Part shown: piece by piece, positions 1 to 6,306 of the stretch | Numbering within the stretch: position 1 is the stretch's first letter | How the letters are laid out: each line of letters starts with the position of its first letter | NCBI GenBank assembly: GCA_964550565.1 | Contig: CAZKAI010000160.1 | Span: 1 to 7,662 of the forward strand | Origin: Anaeroglomus sp964550565 | Lineage (GTDB): Bacteria; Planctomycetota; Phycisphaerae; Sedimentisphaerales; Anaerohalosphaeraceae | DNA: 7,662 bases | Direction of reading: 5' to 3' | Translations under genes and position numbers: made by a program | Notes under the pieces: model-generated | What the model was told of the DNA's origin: nothing | What the model saw: the letters and a program-made list of their open reading frames with translations, nothing else | Databases searched by the model: none

Positions 1-570
1 CCGCCGGCAGCGGTCCATCATAATGCACCATTGCATAAAGATAGAACGATAGATATTTTTGAGTCTGGAACCGCCTGCCAGGTAGGCCGCGGCCATGTGG
101 AATTCGGCATCCTGACGTCGATATTCCACGCTATCCTGCATGGCGTAAGCGTGTTCGAGCCGGCTGACAATCGGTTCCAGCTCAGCAGCCTGAGCGGCGG
201 TAATTGTCTGGGCCAGGAAATAGAATATCCCGCTTTCAAGGCTGAGCCGCATCTCGTAGAGATGGCGATGCTTGAGGGGATTGTGATAATCCACCACGCG
301 GGCACCGCCGTGAGGAATCAGTTCGATCCAGCCTTCATCCCGCAAACGAATCATGGCTTCATGCACCTGGCTGTTTCCGACGCAGAGCTGCCGGGCAATC
401 TGGCTTTCTGTAATTCTGTGGCCAAGGAGCACATGACCGAGGAAAATCCGGGTCAGGATAGCATCATAAATCTGATCCGCCTGGCTGTTGTATAAATCGG
501 AATAGATCCGATTAAGCCATTCCATGAGTTCTGTATCCACCTTGACTTGAGCTTTATTTTCCATCGTCAT
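1..570 (-). CDS. GntR/FCD-family transcriptional regulator, C-terminus cut by window edge
   Basis: The frame is open from position 570 to base 1, so about 190 codons are visible and the C-terminus lies outside. In-frame ATGs occur at 570 and 564 (residue numbers below count from 564), with an in-frame GTG at 573. None has a clear Shine-Dalgarno, so the start is uncertain by a few codons. Residues about 28-92 form a winged helix-turn-helix of GntR type (ITESQIARQL, then EAMIRLRDEGWIELIPHGG). Residues about 98-188 begin an FCD ligand-binding domain with the D-x3-H pair D152/H156, which binds metal in this family. The usual PVREA of the recognition helix reads QVHEA here, replacing an Arg normally involved in DNA contact. 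It lies 26 bp after the sialidase stop on the same strand, so co-transcription is likely. It is a paralogue of the regulator at 5446-6216. The ligand is unknown; a sugar acid would fit the context. Confidence 0.9.
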   Translation of the reverse strand, partial: MTMENKAQVKVDTELMEWLNRIYSDLYNSQADQIYDAILTRIFLGHVLLGHRITESQIARQLCVGNSQVHEAMIRLRDEGWIELIPHGGARVVDYHNPLKHRHLYEMRLSLESGIFYFLAQTITAAQAAELEPIVSRLEHAYAMQDSVEYRRQDAEFHMAAAYLAGGSRLKNIYRSIFMQWCIMMDRCRR

Positions 571-596
571 CACGCTTACAGACCAATCATTTCATG

Positions 597-3539
597 TTAC
601 CAACTGCAAAGTACCGGATCATCCGGATCCGAGCAGGCAAGCCAATCCTGTGATAACAAAGCCAAATCCAGAAGATTGACATAGCAATCCCGATTGATGT
701 CTCCGTTCAGAAAAGCACCTTCGGCAGAACAATCCGACCGGCCTGCAACGGATTCATACGTCGCTCCAATGCGAAATTCATCAATCGACCAGAACGACTG
801 CGGACCGGCAACAATGCCAATCCGGTCCAGAACCGCGTTTATGTTCTCTGTCGCAGCCCCCATCAGCGTCCATGCTACATCGGTTTCATGAATCGGAATC
901 ACATCCGTTCCTGATTGAAACGCCTTGAGATAAACCTGGTCGTGCTGCCGGGAGAATACTATTTTGGCTATAAGAAAATACACATCGTCGGTTGAGAAAG
1001 CATCGGCAGCAGTGACTGTCAACGCACCCGGCCTGGCAATAGCAAATTGCTCATCGCTTGTGACTCCAAATGCAACATACGGTGTATTAGTCTGATCACG
1101 AAGCTCGATGGTCAGGTCTTCCTGCTGGGGATCGTCAGAGGTGATATCCATCGCCCGGCTGACAAGAATTGACAGATAGACGGCGCCTTCAGCATCCGCA
1201 TCAATGGCCGAGGACATCTGCCGAACCAGATTCAGGCCGTTTGTGGAGGTATCAACACGTCCCAACTGGGGGGTAAAACGAAAATGCCCAAAGGGCAGAC
1301 TCGATCCGCCATAAGCCGGAGAGGATTTTCGCGTAAACTCGCCCGGACCTGACCATGAACCGGTCCAGCCGACACCGCCCCGCCGTGGATCGACAGTATT
1401 GCCGAAACCATCATATTGAGTCAGGGCTTTATCATGCGGTCCGTTTTCCAGAGCCTCGATACTGCAGCTGGCCAGCCGGATCAGCGTACTTCCGGTTTCC
1501 TCATAGATCACGCCGATCGACCCGTCGGCCAGCCGCTTGATGTCGGAATAGGCAGCAAATCCATTATTGATCTGAACGGGATTGGTAAACGACTTACCCT
1601 CATCATAGCTCGTCCAGATCGCCATGTTGTAGCGGCCTGATGCCGAGCCAATGGGGCTTCCCAGGGGGCCGCTGAAGACAACACGGTCGCGGTCGTGGCC
1701 GTCCCGCTTGGCAGAATATCGTTCGATGCCGCAATCCACCGTGGTAATATAGATATCGCCGGGGCCCTGATATTGCCATGTCTGGCCGCCATCGGTACTT
1801 TTGAGCCAGTATCGATACAATCCGCTGCCGGGACGAGCATCCCACAACAGGTCTCCATTGGTCAGCTCGACGACATCGGACTCATTCAGGCTGGGGGCGG
1901 TCACATCGACTGTACCGGCTTGCCAGGTCTGACCGCCGTCATCGCTATAAACTGATACTGCATCAACGCCATTGATATGTGCCGGGTCCAGCAATCGGCC
2001 ATTTCTGACCGGATCGCTTTGCCAGCGTAACTGAATGCCGTGCCCGGGGCCGGAGTTCAGGGCCTTCCATGTCGGATTTTTAATCTGGGTATTCAGGTTC
2101 ATCGGGCCCGACCAGGTCTGCCCGTTATCCAAGCTGGTTTGCAGAAACATCACGGATGAATTATCGCCAAGTCCGGCCGGAACACAGCCCTGACCACACA
2201 AATCCGGCCACTGGGTATAAAGCAGATGTACCTTACCCGTTTCCATGTCCGTCACAGGACGCGGATCCGAATAGTCAAAGGTACCCTGATGCAGCACCAC
2301 CAGCGGCTGCCAGGTCTGTCCGTGGTCTGTGGAGCGTTTCATGACCATGTCAATCGGCAGGGTTGCCCCCGGGTCCCCGCCATTGCGGCGTCCTTCGGCG
2401 AACGCAAGAACAGATCCGTCCGGTGCCACGGTCATGCTGGGTATGCGATAGTTTGAGGTTCCCGAGGCACCTTCCTGCCCTCCAACAAATACGTTGGATA
2501 CAAAATGAACCGGCAAATCATCATCGGCAATCATCACCTCGACCGTCGGCAGATGCAATCCATTATAGTCGGCAAGAACAGAACTGGAGGTGTGGGAAAT
2601 CAGGCCGGAATGCGTTCCCTCATGCTGGCTGTCATTGATTGCTGTTACGGTAATTTTTTGTGAAACAGCCGGATCGATCGGCGGAGTAAACAGCAAAATC
2701 ACTTCGGATTGACCATTCACCCGAACCTGATCGTCGGCTGTGACTGTGACAGCGACCGGTTCTGTCGGGTTGTTTTTCACATAGACATCATAGACAATCG
2801 ATGCCGCAGACCCTTCCGATAGGGCGGTATCGCTGGTGATAATCTCAATCGGCTGAACTTCGGCCAGACGCACATCATCGACGCCGATATAGGCCGCACT
2901 TGAACTGCTGATACGCGTTATTTTAATAAAGAGTCTGTCGTCGGCATTCAGAACACCGGTGGTAAATTCCCGGGTAAAGACATGATCGCTCTTGGAATCG
3001 GGAATCTGCCAGTCATCGCCATGTACGGTAACTGTAACAGGACCTGCAATCGCTGTTGTTGCGGAGGCGAAATTCGGACCTATGAGAAGATCATAAGACA
3101 TAATTGCCGTACGCGTGGAAGAGGATGTTTCTGCGACGAGAACGGTCGAAAAGAAATATTTTTTGCCGCTCTGCAATTCCTTAATACCTTTGCTGATGAT
3201 GCTGGCACCGTCATCGATTGACACCCACAAACGCGTTCCGCCGAAATTAGTCGTATTGTAAATCTCAGTGGCACGATCCACGGCAGAGTCATAATCGACA
3301 GACCACATTCCCGTTGGAATGCCGCCGACGGAAAAATCGGCCGGTTCTTCGACATCATACGCCTGAAAATTATCCTCAAAAAGGATATAATCGGCCGCAA
3401 ATCCCAGGCTGCAAAAGAGGGTCATCACCAACAAATGCAGCCACCTCAAATAGAGGATGGAGATTTTCCTGAAAGAACTATATCTGTTATGATTGCAACC
3501 AAGGAGTTCCAGTCTGTTTGGTATTCTATTCATAATCAT
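597..3539 (-). CDS. Secreted multidomain sialidase (exo-alpha-sialidase, GH33-like) with C-terminal dockerin-like repeat
   Basis: The 980-residue protein should hydrolyse terminal sialic acids from glycoconjugates outside the cytoplasm. Residues 1-48 form a long signal peptide (hydrophobic core ISILYLRWLHLLVMTLFCSLGFA, likely cut GFA|AD). About 50-228 looks like a beta-sandwich, and about 230-342 a Calx-beta-like domain ending IADDD. About 345-695 is the six-bladed sialidase propeller: YRIP with R365, candidate acid/base D389, E553 in NESDVVEL, R569, R636 and nucleophile Y664 in AAYSD. Five Asp boxes lie at 403, 469, 532, 581 and 644. R365-D389 (24) and E553-R569 (16) match the spacing in Micromonospora sialidase from memory. 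About 705-930 is another beta-sandwich opening YDGFGN...GGVGWTGSWSG. Residues 945-980 are one dockerin-like EF-hand loop (D947, N949, D951, N955, D958). The ATG at 3539 overlaps the stop of a leader ORF and has no good Shine-Dalgarno. Substrate linkage cannot be read from the sequence. Confidence 0.95.
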   Translation of the reverse strand: MIMNRIPNRLELLGCNHNRYSSFRKISILYLRWLHLLVMTLFCSLGFAADYILFEDNFQAYDVEEPADFSVGGIPTGMWSVDYDSAVDRATEIYNTTNFGGTRLWVSIDDGASIISKGIKELQSGKKYFFSTVLVAETSSSTRTAIMSYDLLIGPNFASATTAIAGPVTVTVHGDDWQIPDSKSDHVFTREFTTGVLNADDRLFIKITRISSSSAAYIGVDDVRLAEVQPIEIITSDTALSEGSAASIVYDVYVKNNPTEPVAVTVTADDQVRVNGQSEVILLFTPPIDPAVSQKITVTAINDSQHEGTHSGLISHTSSSVLADYNGLHLPTVEVMIADDDLPVHFVSNVFVGGQEGASGTSNYRIPSMTVAPDGSVLAFAEGRRNGGDPGATLPIDMVMKRSTDHGQTWQPLVVLHQGTFDYSDPRPVTDMETGKVHLLYTQWPDLCGQGCVPAGLGDNSSVMFLQTSLDNGQTWSGPMNLNTQIKNPTWKALNSGPGHGIQLRWQSDPVRNGRLLDPAHINGVDAVSVYSDDGGQTWQAGTVDVTAPSLNESDVVELTNGDLLWDARPGSGLYRYWLKSTDGGQTWQYQGPGDIYITTVDCGIERYSAKRDGHDRDRVVFSGPLGSPIGSASGRYNMAIWTSYDEGKSFTNPVQINNGFAAYSDIKRLADGSIGVIYEETGSTLIRLASCSIEALENGPHDKALTQYDGFGNTVDPRRGGVGWTGSWSGPGEFTRKSSPAYGGSSLPFGHFRFTPQLGRVDTSTNGLNLVRQMSSAIDADAEGAVYLSILVSRAMDITSDDPQQEDLTIELRDQTNTPYVAFGVTSDEQFAIARPGALTVTAADAFSTDDVYFLIAKIVFSRQHDQVYLKAFQSGTDVIPIHETDVAWTLMGAATENINAVLDRIGIVAGPQSFWSIDEFRIGATYESVAGRSDCSAEGAFLNGDINRDCYVNLLDLALLSQDWLACSDPDDPVLCSW

Positions 3540-3643
3540 CTCTGCAAGGAGTTCATTTCAACAGGTTTCTGTTTTTTATCGACATAGCTTCCCTGTCTCA
3601 GGCGGCGGTTTCCTCTGCACATCACCGCCGCCTGAGCCATCAT
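3536..3643 (-). CDS. Short leader ORF (35 aa) translationally coupled to the sialidase
   Basis: An ATG at 3643 (a second follows at 3640) lies 8 nt after a near-perfect Shine-Dalgarno, AGGAGG at 3657-3652. The frame runs 35 codons and stops with TGA at 3538-3536, overlapping the sialidase ATG as ATGA, the classic arrangement for translational coupling. The peptide begins MMAQAAVMCRGNRRLRQ and ends VEMNSLQR. It is basic, has no hydrophobic segment and resembles nothing I recognise. The ORF starts 39 nt after the PEP-CTERM stop. The sialidase start has only AGAG directly abutting its ATG, so ribosomes loaded on this ORF may supply most sialidase initiation. A GC-rich hairpin lies inside the ORF. 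It could instead be a chance frame in an untranslated leader, but the strong Shine-Dalgarno plus the exact ATGA overlap argue for translation. Confidence 0.55.
   Translation of the reverse strand: MMAQAAVMCRGNRRLRQGSYVDKKQKPVEMNSLQR
3597..3636 (-). promoter_or_regulatory. Perfect 13-bp GC-rich hairpin between PEP-CTERM gene and sialidase, inside the leader ORF
   Basis: CTCAGGCGGCGGT at 3597-3609 is the exact inverted repeat of ACCGCCGCCTGAG at 3624-3636, with a 14-nt loop. There is no T-run within ten bases on either strand, so a standard intrinsic terminator is unlikely. On the minus-strand transcript it follows the PEP-CTERM stop by about 46 nt and precedes the sialidase start by about 57 nt. 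It could act as an mRNA-stability or processing element that sets different levels of the two messages, a weak attenuator, or a structure melted by translating ribosomes. Confidence 0.7.
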
Positions 3644-3682
3644 CTACTTTACCTCCTCTAGGCCGAAATCTGCCTGGGCAAA

Positions 3683-4291
3683 TTATGCCTGGCGTCGACG
3701 CAGAAGCAGTCCGCCGACTGCCAGCAGAACCATCGTCGTCGGTTCGGGAATCGTATTGCTGTAAGCCGCTGAGAAATGGGCTTCCCAGGTGGGCTTGTTG
3801 ACGAGTTTGTACCCGGTCTGAATGAAGCCGTTGGTGGTGCTGTTTGTAGTGTCCAGTTCAACACCGCCGGAGGCAATGGCACCCGTCTGGTCAACAAACA
3901 TCAGGGCATACTGGGTATCTTTATCCAGTGCAATGCCATTAAATTCCCAGGTTAACAAGGCCAGGGGACTGGCCGCCGGGAAATCGATGTAATTGGTTGA
4001 GGTGCCCAGCAGGGCTTGATACCCTAAAACTGAGTCATAGGAATACACAGCAAGATAGGTCTGGGCCGCTCCGCCGTAGCCGCTGGATGATTTGGCATAG
4101 CTCCAACTCATCAGATATGCCGTTTGAGGCATCGGATCCCCGCTTTCGGCATACTCCGGCAAATCTGGCGTGAACACGAATCCTGCGCCGCCGGCCTGGT
4201 TGTCATCAAAATCGCCATACGTCTGAGTTGTCAATCCACAAGCAGCCGCCGACAAAGCAACTGCCATCAAGAGTACTGCTAGTGTTTTCAT
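3683..4291 (-). CDS. PEP-CTERM domain exported protein of unknown function
   Basis: The preferred start is the ATG at 4291, giving 202 residues, because GGAGG at 4305-4301 sits 9 nt upstream and the protein then opens with a signal peptide, MKTLAVLLMAVALSAAACG. The frame also allows an ATG at 4363, but that would put 24 charged and polar residues in front of the signal and lacks a good ribosome site. A Cys follows AAA, which is a poor lipobox, so ordinary signal-peptidase cleavage is more likely. The body, about residues 22-178, is rich in Tyr, Ser, Gly and Thr with alternating beta-like stretches. The C-terminus is a textbook PEP-CTERM tail: IPEPTT at 181-186, a hydrophobic segment MVLLAVGGLLL, then RRRQA. 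In the known system an exosortase elsewhere in the genome processes such tails at the cell envelope. The function of the body is not recognised; a surface or matrix role near the sialidase is inferred. Confidence 0.9.
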   Translation of the reverse strand: MKTLAVLLMAVALSAAACGLTTQTYGDFDDNQAGGAGFVFTPDLPEYAESGDPMPQTAYLMSWSYAKSSSGYGGAAQTYLAVYSYDSVLGYQALLGTSTNYIDFPAASPLALLTWEFNGIALDKDTQYALMFVDQTGAIASGGVELDTTNSTTNGFIQTGYKLVNKPTWEAHFSAAYSNTIPEPTTMVLLAVGGLLLRRRQA

Positions 4292-4453
4292 CTGGTACAT
4301 CCTCCGACATGATTTGAAATACATCTCTCGCCAAACGAACGTCGTTTGAACGGTTTTGTTCATGTTCTATCGCTTATAATCTTCCTGCTCGCAACAGGTC
4401 TTTTTTGTTCCACAGCTTTTTTCCGGCAATTTCCATCGATGGGGGCAACTCGC
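4292..4453 (-). other. Intergenic leader between pseudopilin and PEP-CTERM genes
   Basis: This 162-bp gap contains the Shine-Dalgarno of the PEP-CTERM gene (4301-4305), the palindrome at 4332-4348, and a 10-bp self-complementary CCATCGATGG at 4433-4442 just beyond the pseudopilin stop. No hairpin followed by a T-run is visible for the minus-strand transcript, so there is no evident terminator separating the two genes. Confidence 0.5.
4332..4348. promoter_or_regulatory. Palindrome upstream of the PEP-CTERM gene, candidate operator
   Basis: CAAACGA, three bases, TCGTTTG: a perfect 7-bp inverted repeat with a 3-bp centre, ending 41 bp before the PEP-CTERM ATG. Its size and symmetry suit a dimeric repressor or activator. 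The half-site CAAACG also occurs at 6286-6291, inside the promoter spacer of the upstream regulator, but the same hexamer also appears within genes (for example 352-357), so the match is weak. No convincing -35/-10 pair was found next to it. Confidence 0.35.
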
Positions 4454-5290
4454 TCAACGCCATGTCTCAGGAATATAATACATTCTATCCGGCGTCCATT
4501 TGACTTCCTCACCGCCGTACCGCCGCACACTGCCGTCCATGTATCCGGCATTGAACTTCATCTCGGCCATCTCTGCCGGCAGTTGCCCGCCAGCCGGCAT
4601 CAGGGATGCATTGGGATTGTAGATCCAGAATGTCGCACAGTAATTGCCGAAACGCGGATCCCAATTATAATCCTGAAATTGCCCACTTCCCTTGGCGGGC
4701 TGATGGGCCAGCCACCAGTCATTCGGGGCACCGGGCCACTTGAAGATACTGTCCGAAACCAGCAGGGCCGAGGCTGTTTTGCTGTCGGATTTTCCGCGAG
4801 GACCTGTAAATTTTAAACCATCTGAGGTTGTAAACTGAATTCCGCCCCAATAGAGATTATATGATGTCAGCGTCCCTTCGCCCGATGTCTGCTTATAATC
4901 AACATACTGGCGCTGCAGTTCCGAATAGTCCCGAGAACGCCCCAGCGGGCAGATAAATACATCAACCCGCGGAAGATAACTGCCCAGGTAATAATACATC
5001 CCCTGATATTTGGCATTTTGAACGGCACCAGTACCCTGATGATAATTCAGATAGTTCACCACGCTGAATGATCCATCAATCCGTTCGGCCGGATGCGGCG
5101 GCAAAGCGCCATCATGGCTGGACGAATACGAAAATACCCCCAGCAGCGTCTGATGCTGATTATTGGCACAAAGCATCAGACGTGCGGCGTGCTTGGCTTT
5201 TCGCAGAGCGGGTGTAACAATCGACATCAGCAGGGCAATAATCGCGATGACAACCAGCAGTTCTATTAATGTGAAACCATTCTTTTTCAT
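4454..5290 (-). CDS. Prepilin-type N-terminal cleavage/methylation protein (type II secretion pseudopilin-like, planctomycete DUF1559-like)
   Basis: The 278-residue protein opens MKKNG|FTLIELLVVIAIIALLMSIV, a consensus type IV prepilin signal cut by prepilin peptidase after G5, with the conserved Glu at position 5 of the mature chain (E10). A long amphipathic N-helix runs to about residue 40. The globular part has features common in planctomycete members: Cys-Pro at C114 (VFICPLGRSR), LLVSDS at 177-182 and a terminal DGSVRRY at 252-258; the His of the H-X9-DG motif is not evident. Such proteins are numerous in this phylum, and whether they build pili, assist type II secretion or sit on the surface is largely unresolved. 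The start is secure: AGGAGG at 5300-5295, 4 nt from the ATG. It is followed on the same strand by the PEP-CTERM gene 162 bp on. Confidence 0.92.
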   Translation of the reverse strand: MKKNGFTLIELLVVIAIIALLMSIVTPALRKAKHAARLMLCANNQHQTLLGVFSYSSSHDGALPPHPAERIDGSFSVVNYLNYHQGTGAVQNAKYQGMYYYLGSYLPRVDVFICPLGRSRDYSELQRQYVDYKQTSGEGTLTSYNLYWGGIQFTTSDGLKFTGPRGKSDSKTASALLVSDSIFKWPGAPNDWWLAHQPAKGSGQFQDYNWDPRFGNYCATFWIYNPNASLMPAGGQLPAEMAEMKFNAGYMDGSVRRYGGEEVKWTPDRMYYIPETWR

Positions 5291-5390
5291 TTGACCTCCT
5301 GGAAAGTATAGCGTTTATGCTGAGTTCCCGCCGCATCCAAGCCATCTCTGTATTGCTTCATTTCAATACGTTTTTCTCAATTTCACATTT

Positions 5391-5446
5391 CTGTCATCTC
5401 AGATGTCTTTTGTTGACCTATGCCCATTCATCAGATGTTCTGTCAT
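5391..5446. repeat. Paired short repeats upstream of the pseudopilin gene
   Basis: TCAGATGT occurs at 5399-5406 and 5431-5438, 32 bp apart (about three helical turns), and CTGTCAT occurs at 5391-5397 and 5440-5446. The first copy is also part of the small palindrome CATCT-C-AGATG (5395-5405). They lie in the 155-bp gap between the upstream regulator and the pseudopilin gene, where a promoter or operator would be expected. No good -35/-10 pair is visible; a TATACT lies at 5311-5306 on the minus strand but is so close to the Shine-Dalgarno that it is doubtful. Confidence 0.3.
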
Positions 5447-6216
5447 TAATTGGTGATTCCAAGCAGCCGTGAAATATGTCCCAGATGCTGTATTATCAGC
5501 CGGGCGGCACGGTCACTGTCCCGTGCTGCCAGGGCATCAAACAGCTCTTTGTGTGAAGATACCCCGGTCCCTTCGAGGTTGTGACGATACTGCTCGGCTC
5601 CCATGGACCGCATCAGCACATGATACGCCATGGCATACCATTGCAGGAGTTTTGAGCGTAACAACTGGGCATAGGCAGGACCGCCGGCGAATTCGGCAAC
5701 CTGAAGATGGAAGTGCACATCCATTTTGCGAAAGGCGGACATATCCTCCTGCGCCTTGGCCTTCTCCAGAGCATTCAGAATTTCCCGCATGGTTTCAATC
5801 TGGGCATCCGTAATCCGTGCGGCCAGAGAATAAAAAGTCCCGGTTTCGAAACTTAAACGGAATTGATAAATCTCTTTGGCTATTTTCGGATCACTGAAGT
5901 CCACTAAAAAAGAGCCCTTGTTGCCGATGGTATGAATCCAGCCTTCCTGCCGGAGACGAAATACCGCCTCCCGCACCGGCCCATTACTGATACCCAAAGT
6001 TTTGGCCAGAATCGATTCGGTGATCTTGCCGCCGTATTCCACGGCATGGGATTGCCCTTCTCCGGGAAACACGATTTCCTTCAAAATATGCTCATAAACC
6101 TGATCAGCCAGAGTGCTTTCTCGTTTCATGCCCCCATGCAGAGGAATAAATTCGAGCATTTTATTCATTGGAACCGGTAAATCCCGCGTCTTGATGTTCG
6201 CACTGACAGGAACCAT
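5446..6216 (-). CDS. GntR/FCD-family transcriptional regulator (FadR subfamily)
   Basis: This is a full-length 256-residue protein. After about 33 leader residues, a GntR winged helix-turn-helix spans about 34-107, with the canonical recognition segment NGPVREAVFRLRQEGW (78-93). The C-terminal FCD domain (about 112-250) keeps the full metal/ligand set: D166, H170, H222 and H244. Start choice: the ATG at 6216 has AAGGAT at 6230-6225 with 8 nt spacing, while later in-frame Met codons (17, 20, 30) are possible but less well placed. Members bind DNA as dimers and are usually released by a small carboxylic acid; NanR (sialic acid), UxuR and FadR belong here. Its own promoter carries a tandem repeat at the expected transcription start, so autorepression is likely. 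The downstream pseudopilin, PEP-CTERM and sialidase genes are natural targets, by inference. It shares about 42% identity with the regulator at the left edge. Confidence 0.95.
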   Translation of the reverse strand: MVPVSANIKTRDLPVPMNKMLEFIPLHGGMKRESTLADQVYEHILKEIVFPGEGQSHAVEYGGKITESILAKTLGISNGPVREAVFRLRQEGWIHTIGNKGSFLVDFSDPKIAKEIYQFRLSFETGTFYSLAARITDAQIETMREILNALEKAKAQEDMSAFRKMDVHFHLQVAEFAGGPAYAQLLRSKLLQWYAMAYHVLMRSMGAEQYRHNLEGTGVSSHKELFDALAARDSDRAARLIIQHLGHISRLLGITN

Positions 6217-6259
6217 AATTTTCTATCCTTATAATCCTTCTATTATTCAATTTTTACAC

Positions 6260-6275
6260 ACTTAAGCACTTAAGC
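6260..6275. repeat. Tandem ACTTAAGC repeat at the regulator's transcription start, candidate operator
   Basis: Two exact 8-bp copies of ACTTAAGC lie back to back at 6260-6267 and 6268-6275. Each holds the palindrome CTTAAG, so the block reads the same motif on both strands with 8-bp spacing. It begins 2 bp downstream of the -10 box, where a bound protein would block initiation. Its position suggests it may bind the regulator it precedes. Confidence 0.5.
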
Positions 6276-6277
6276 GT

Positions 6278-6306
6278 ACTATATTCAAACGCGTCTTCCC
6301 CGTCAA
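6278..6306 (-). promoter_or_regulatory. Sigma-70-type promoter of the FCD regulator
   Basis: On the minus strand TTGACG (6306-6301), a 17-bp spacer and TATAGT (6283-6278) each differ from consensus at one base. Transcription would start near 6271-6272, giving a leader of about 55 nt before the ATG at 6216. This is the best promoter match I found in the window. Confidence 0.65.

Noticed and set aside
31..495. Plus-strand frame of 154 codons opposite the left-edge regulator
   Set aside because: It is antisense to a protein with clear winged-helix and FCD motifs, and its own translation shows no recognisable domain and no ribosome site.
3597..3636. Hairpin as a standard intrinsic terminator of the PEP-CTERM gene
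   Set aside because: No T-run follows on the minus strand (next bases ACAGGGAAGC), nor on the plus strand, so it was annotated as a regulatory hairpin instead.
4292..4363. Upstream ATG at 4363 as start of the PEP-CTERM protein
   Set aside because: It would place 24 mostly polar residues before a clean signal peptide and would skip the GGAGG site at 4301-4305.
4346..4816. Plus-strand frame of 156 codons opposite the pseudopilin 3' end, with a hydrophobic start
   Set aside because: It mostly overlaps the real pseudopilin gene in antisense, and the hydrophobic start comes from the T-rich intergenic stretch; no ribosome site supports it.
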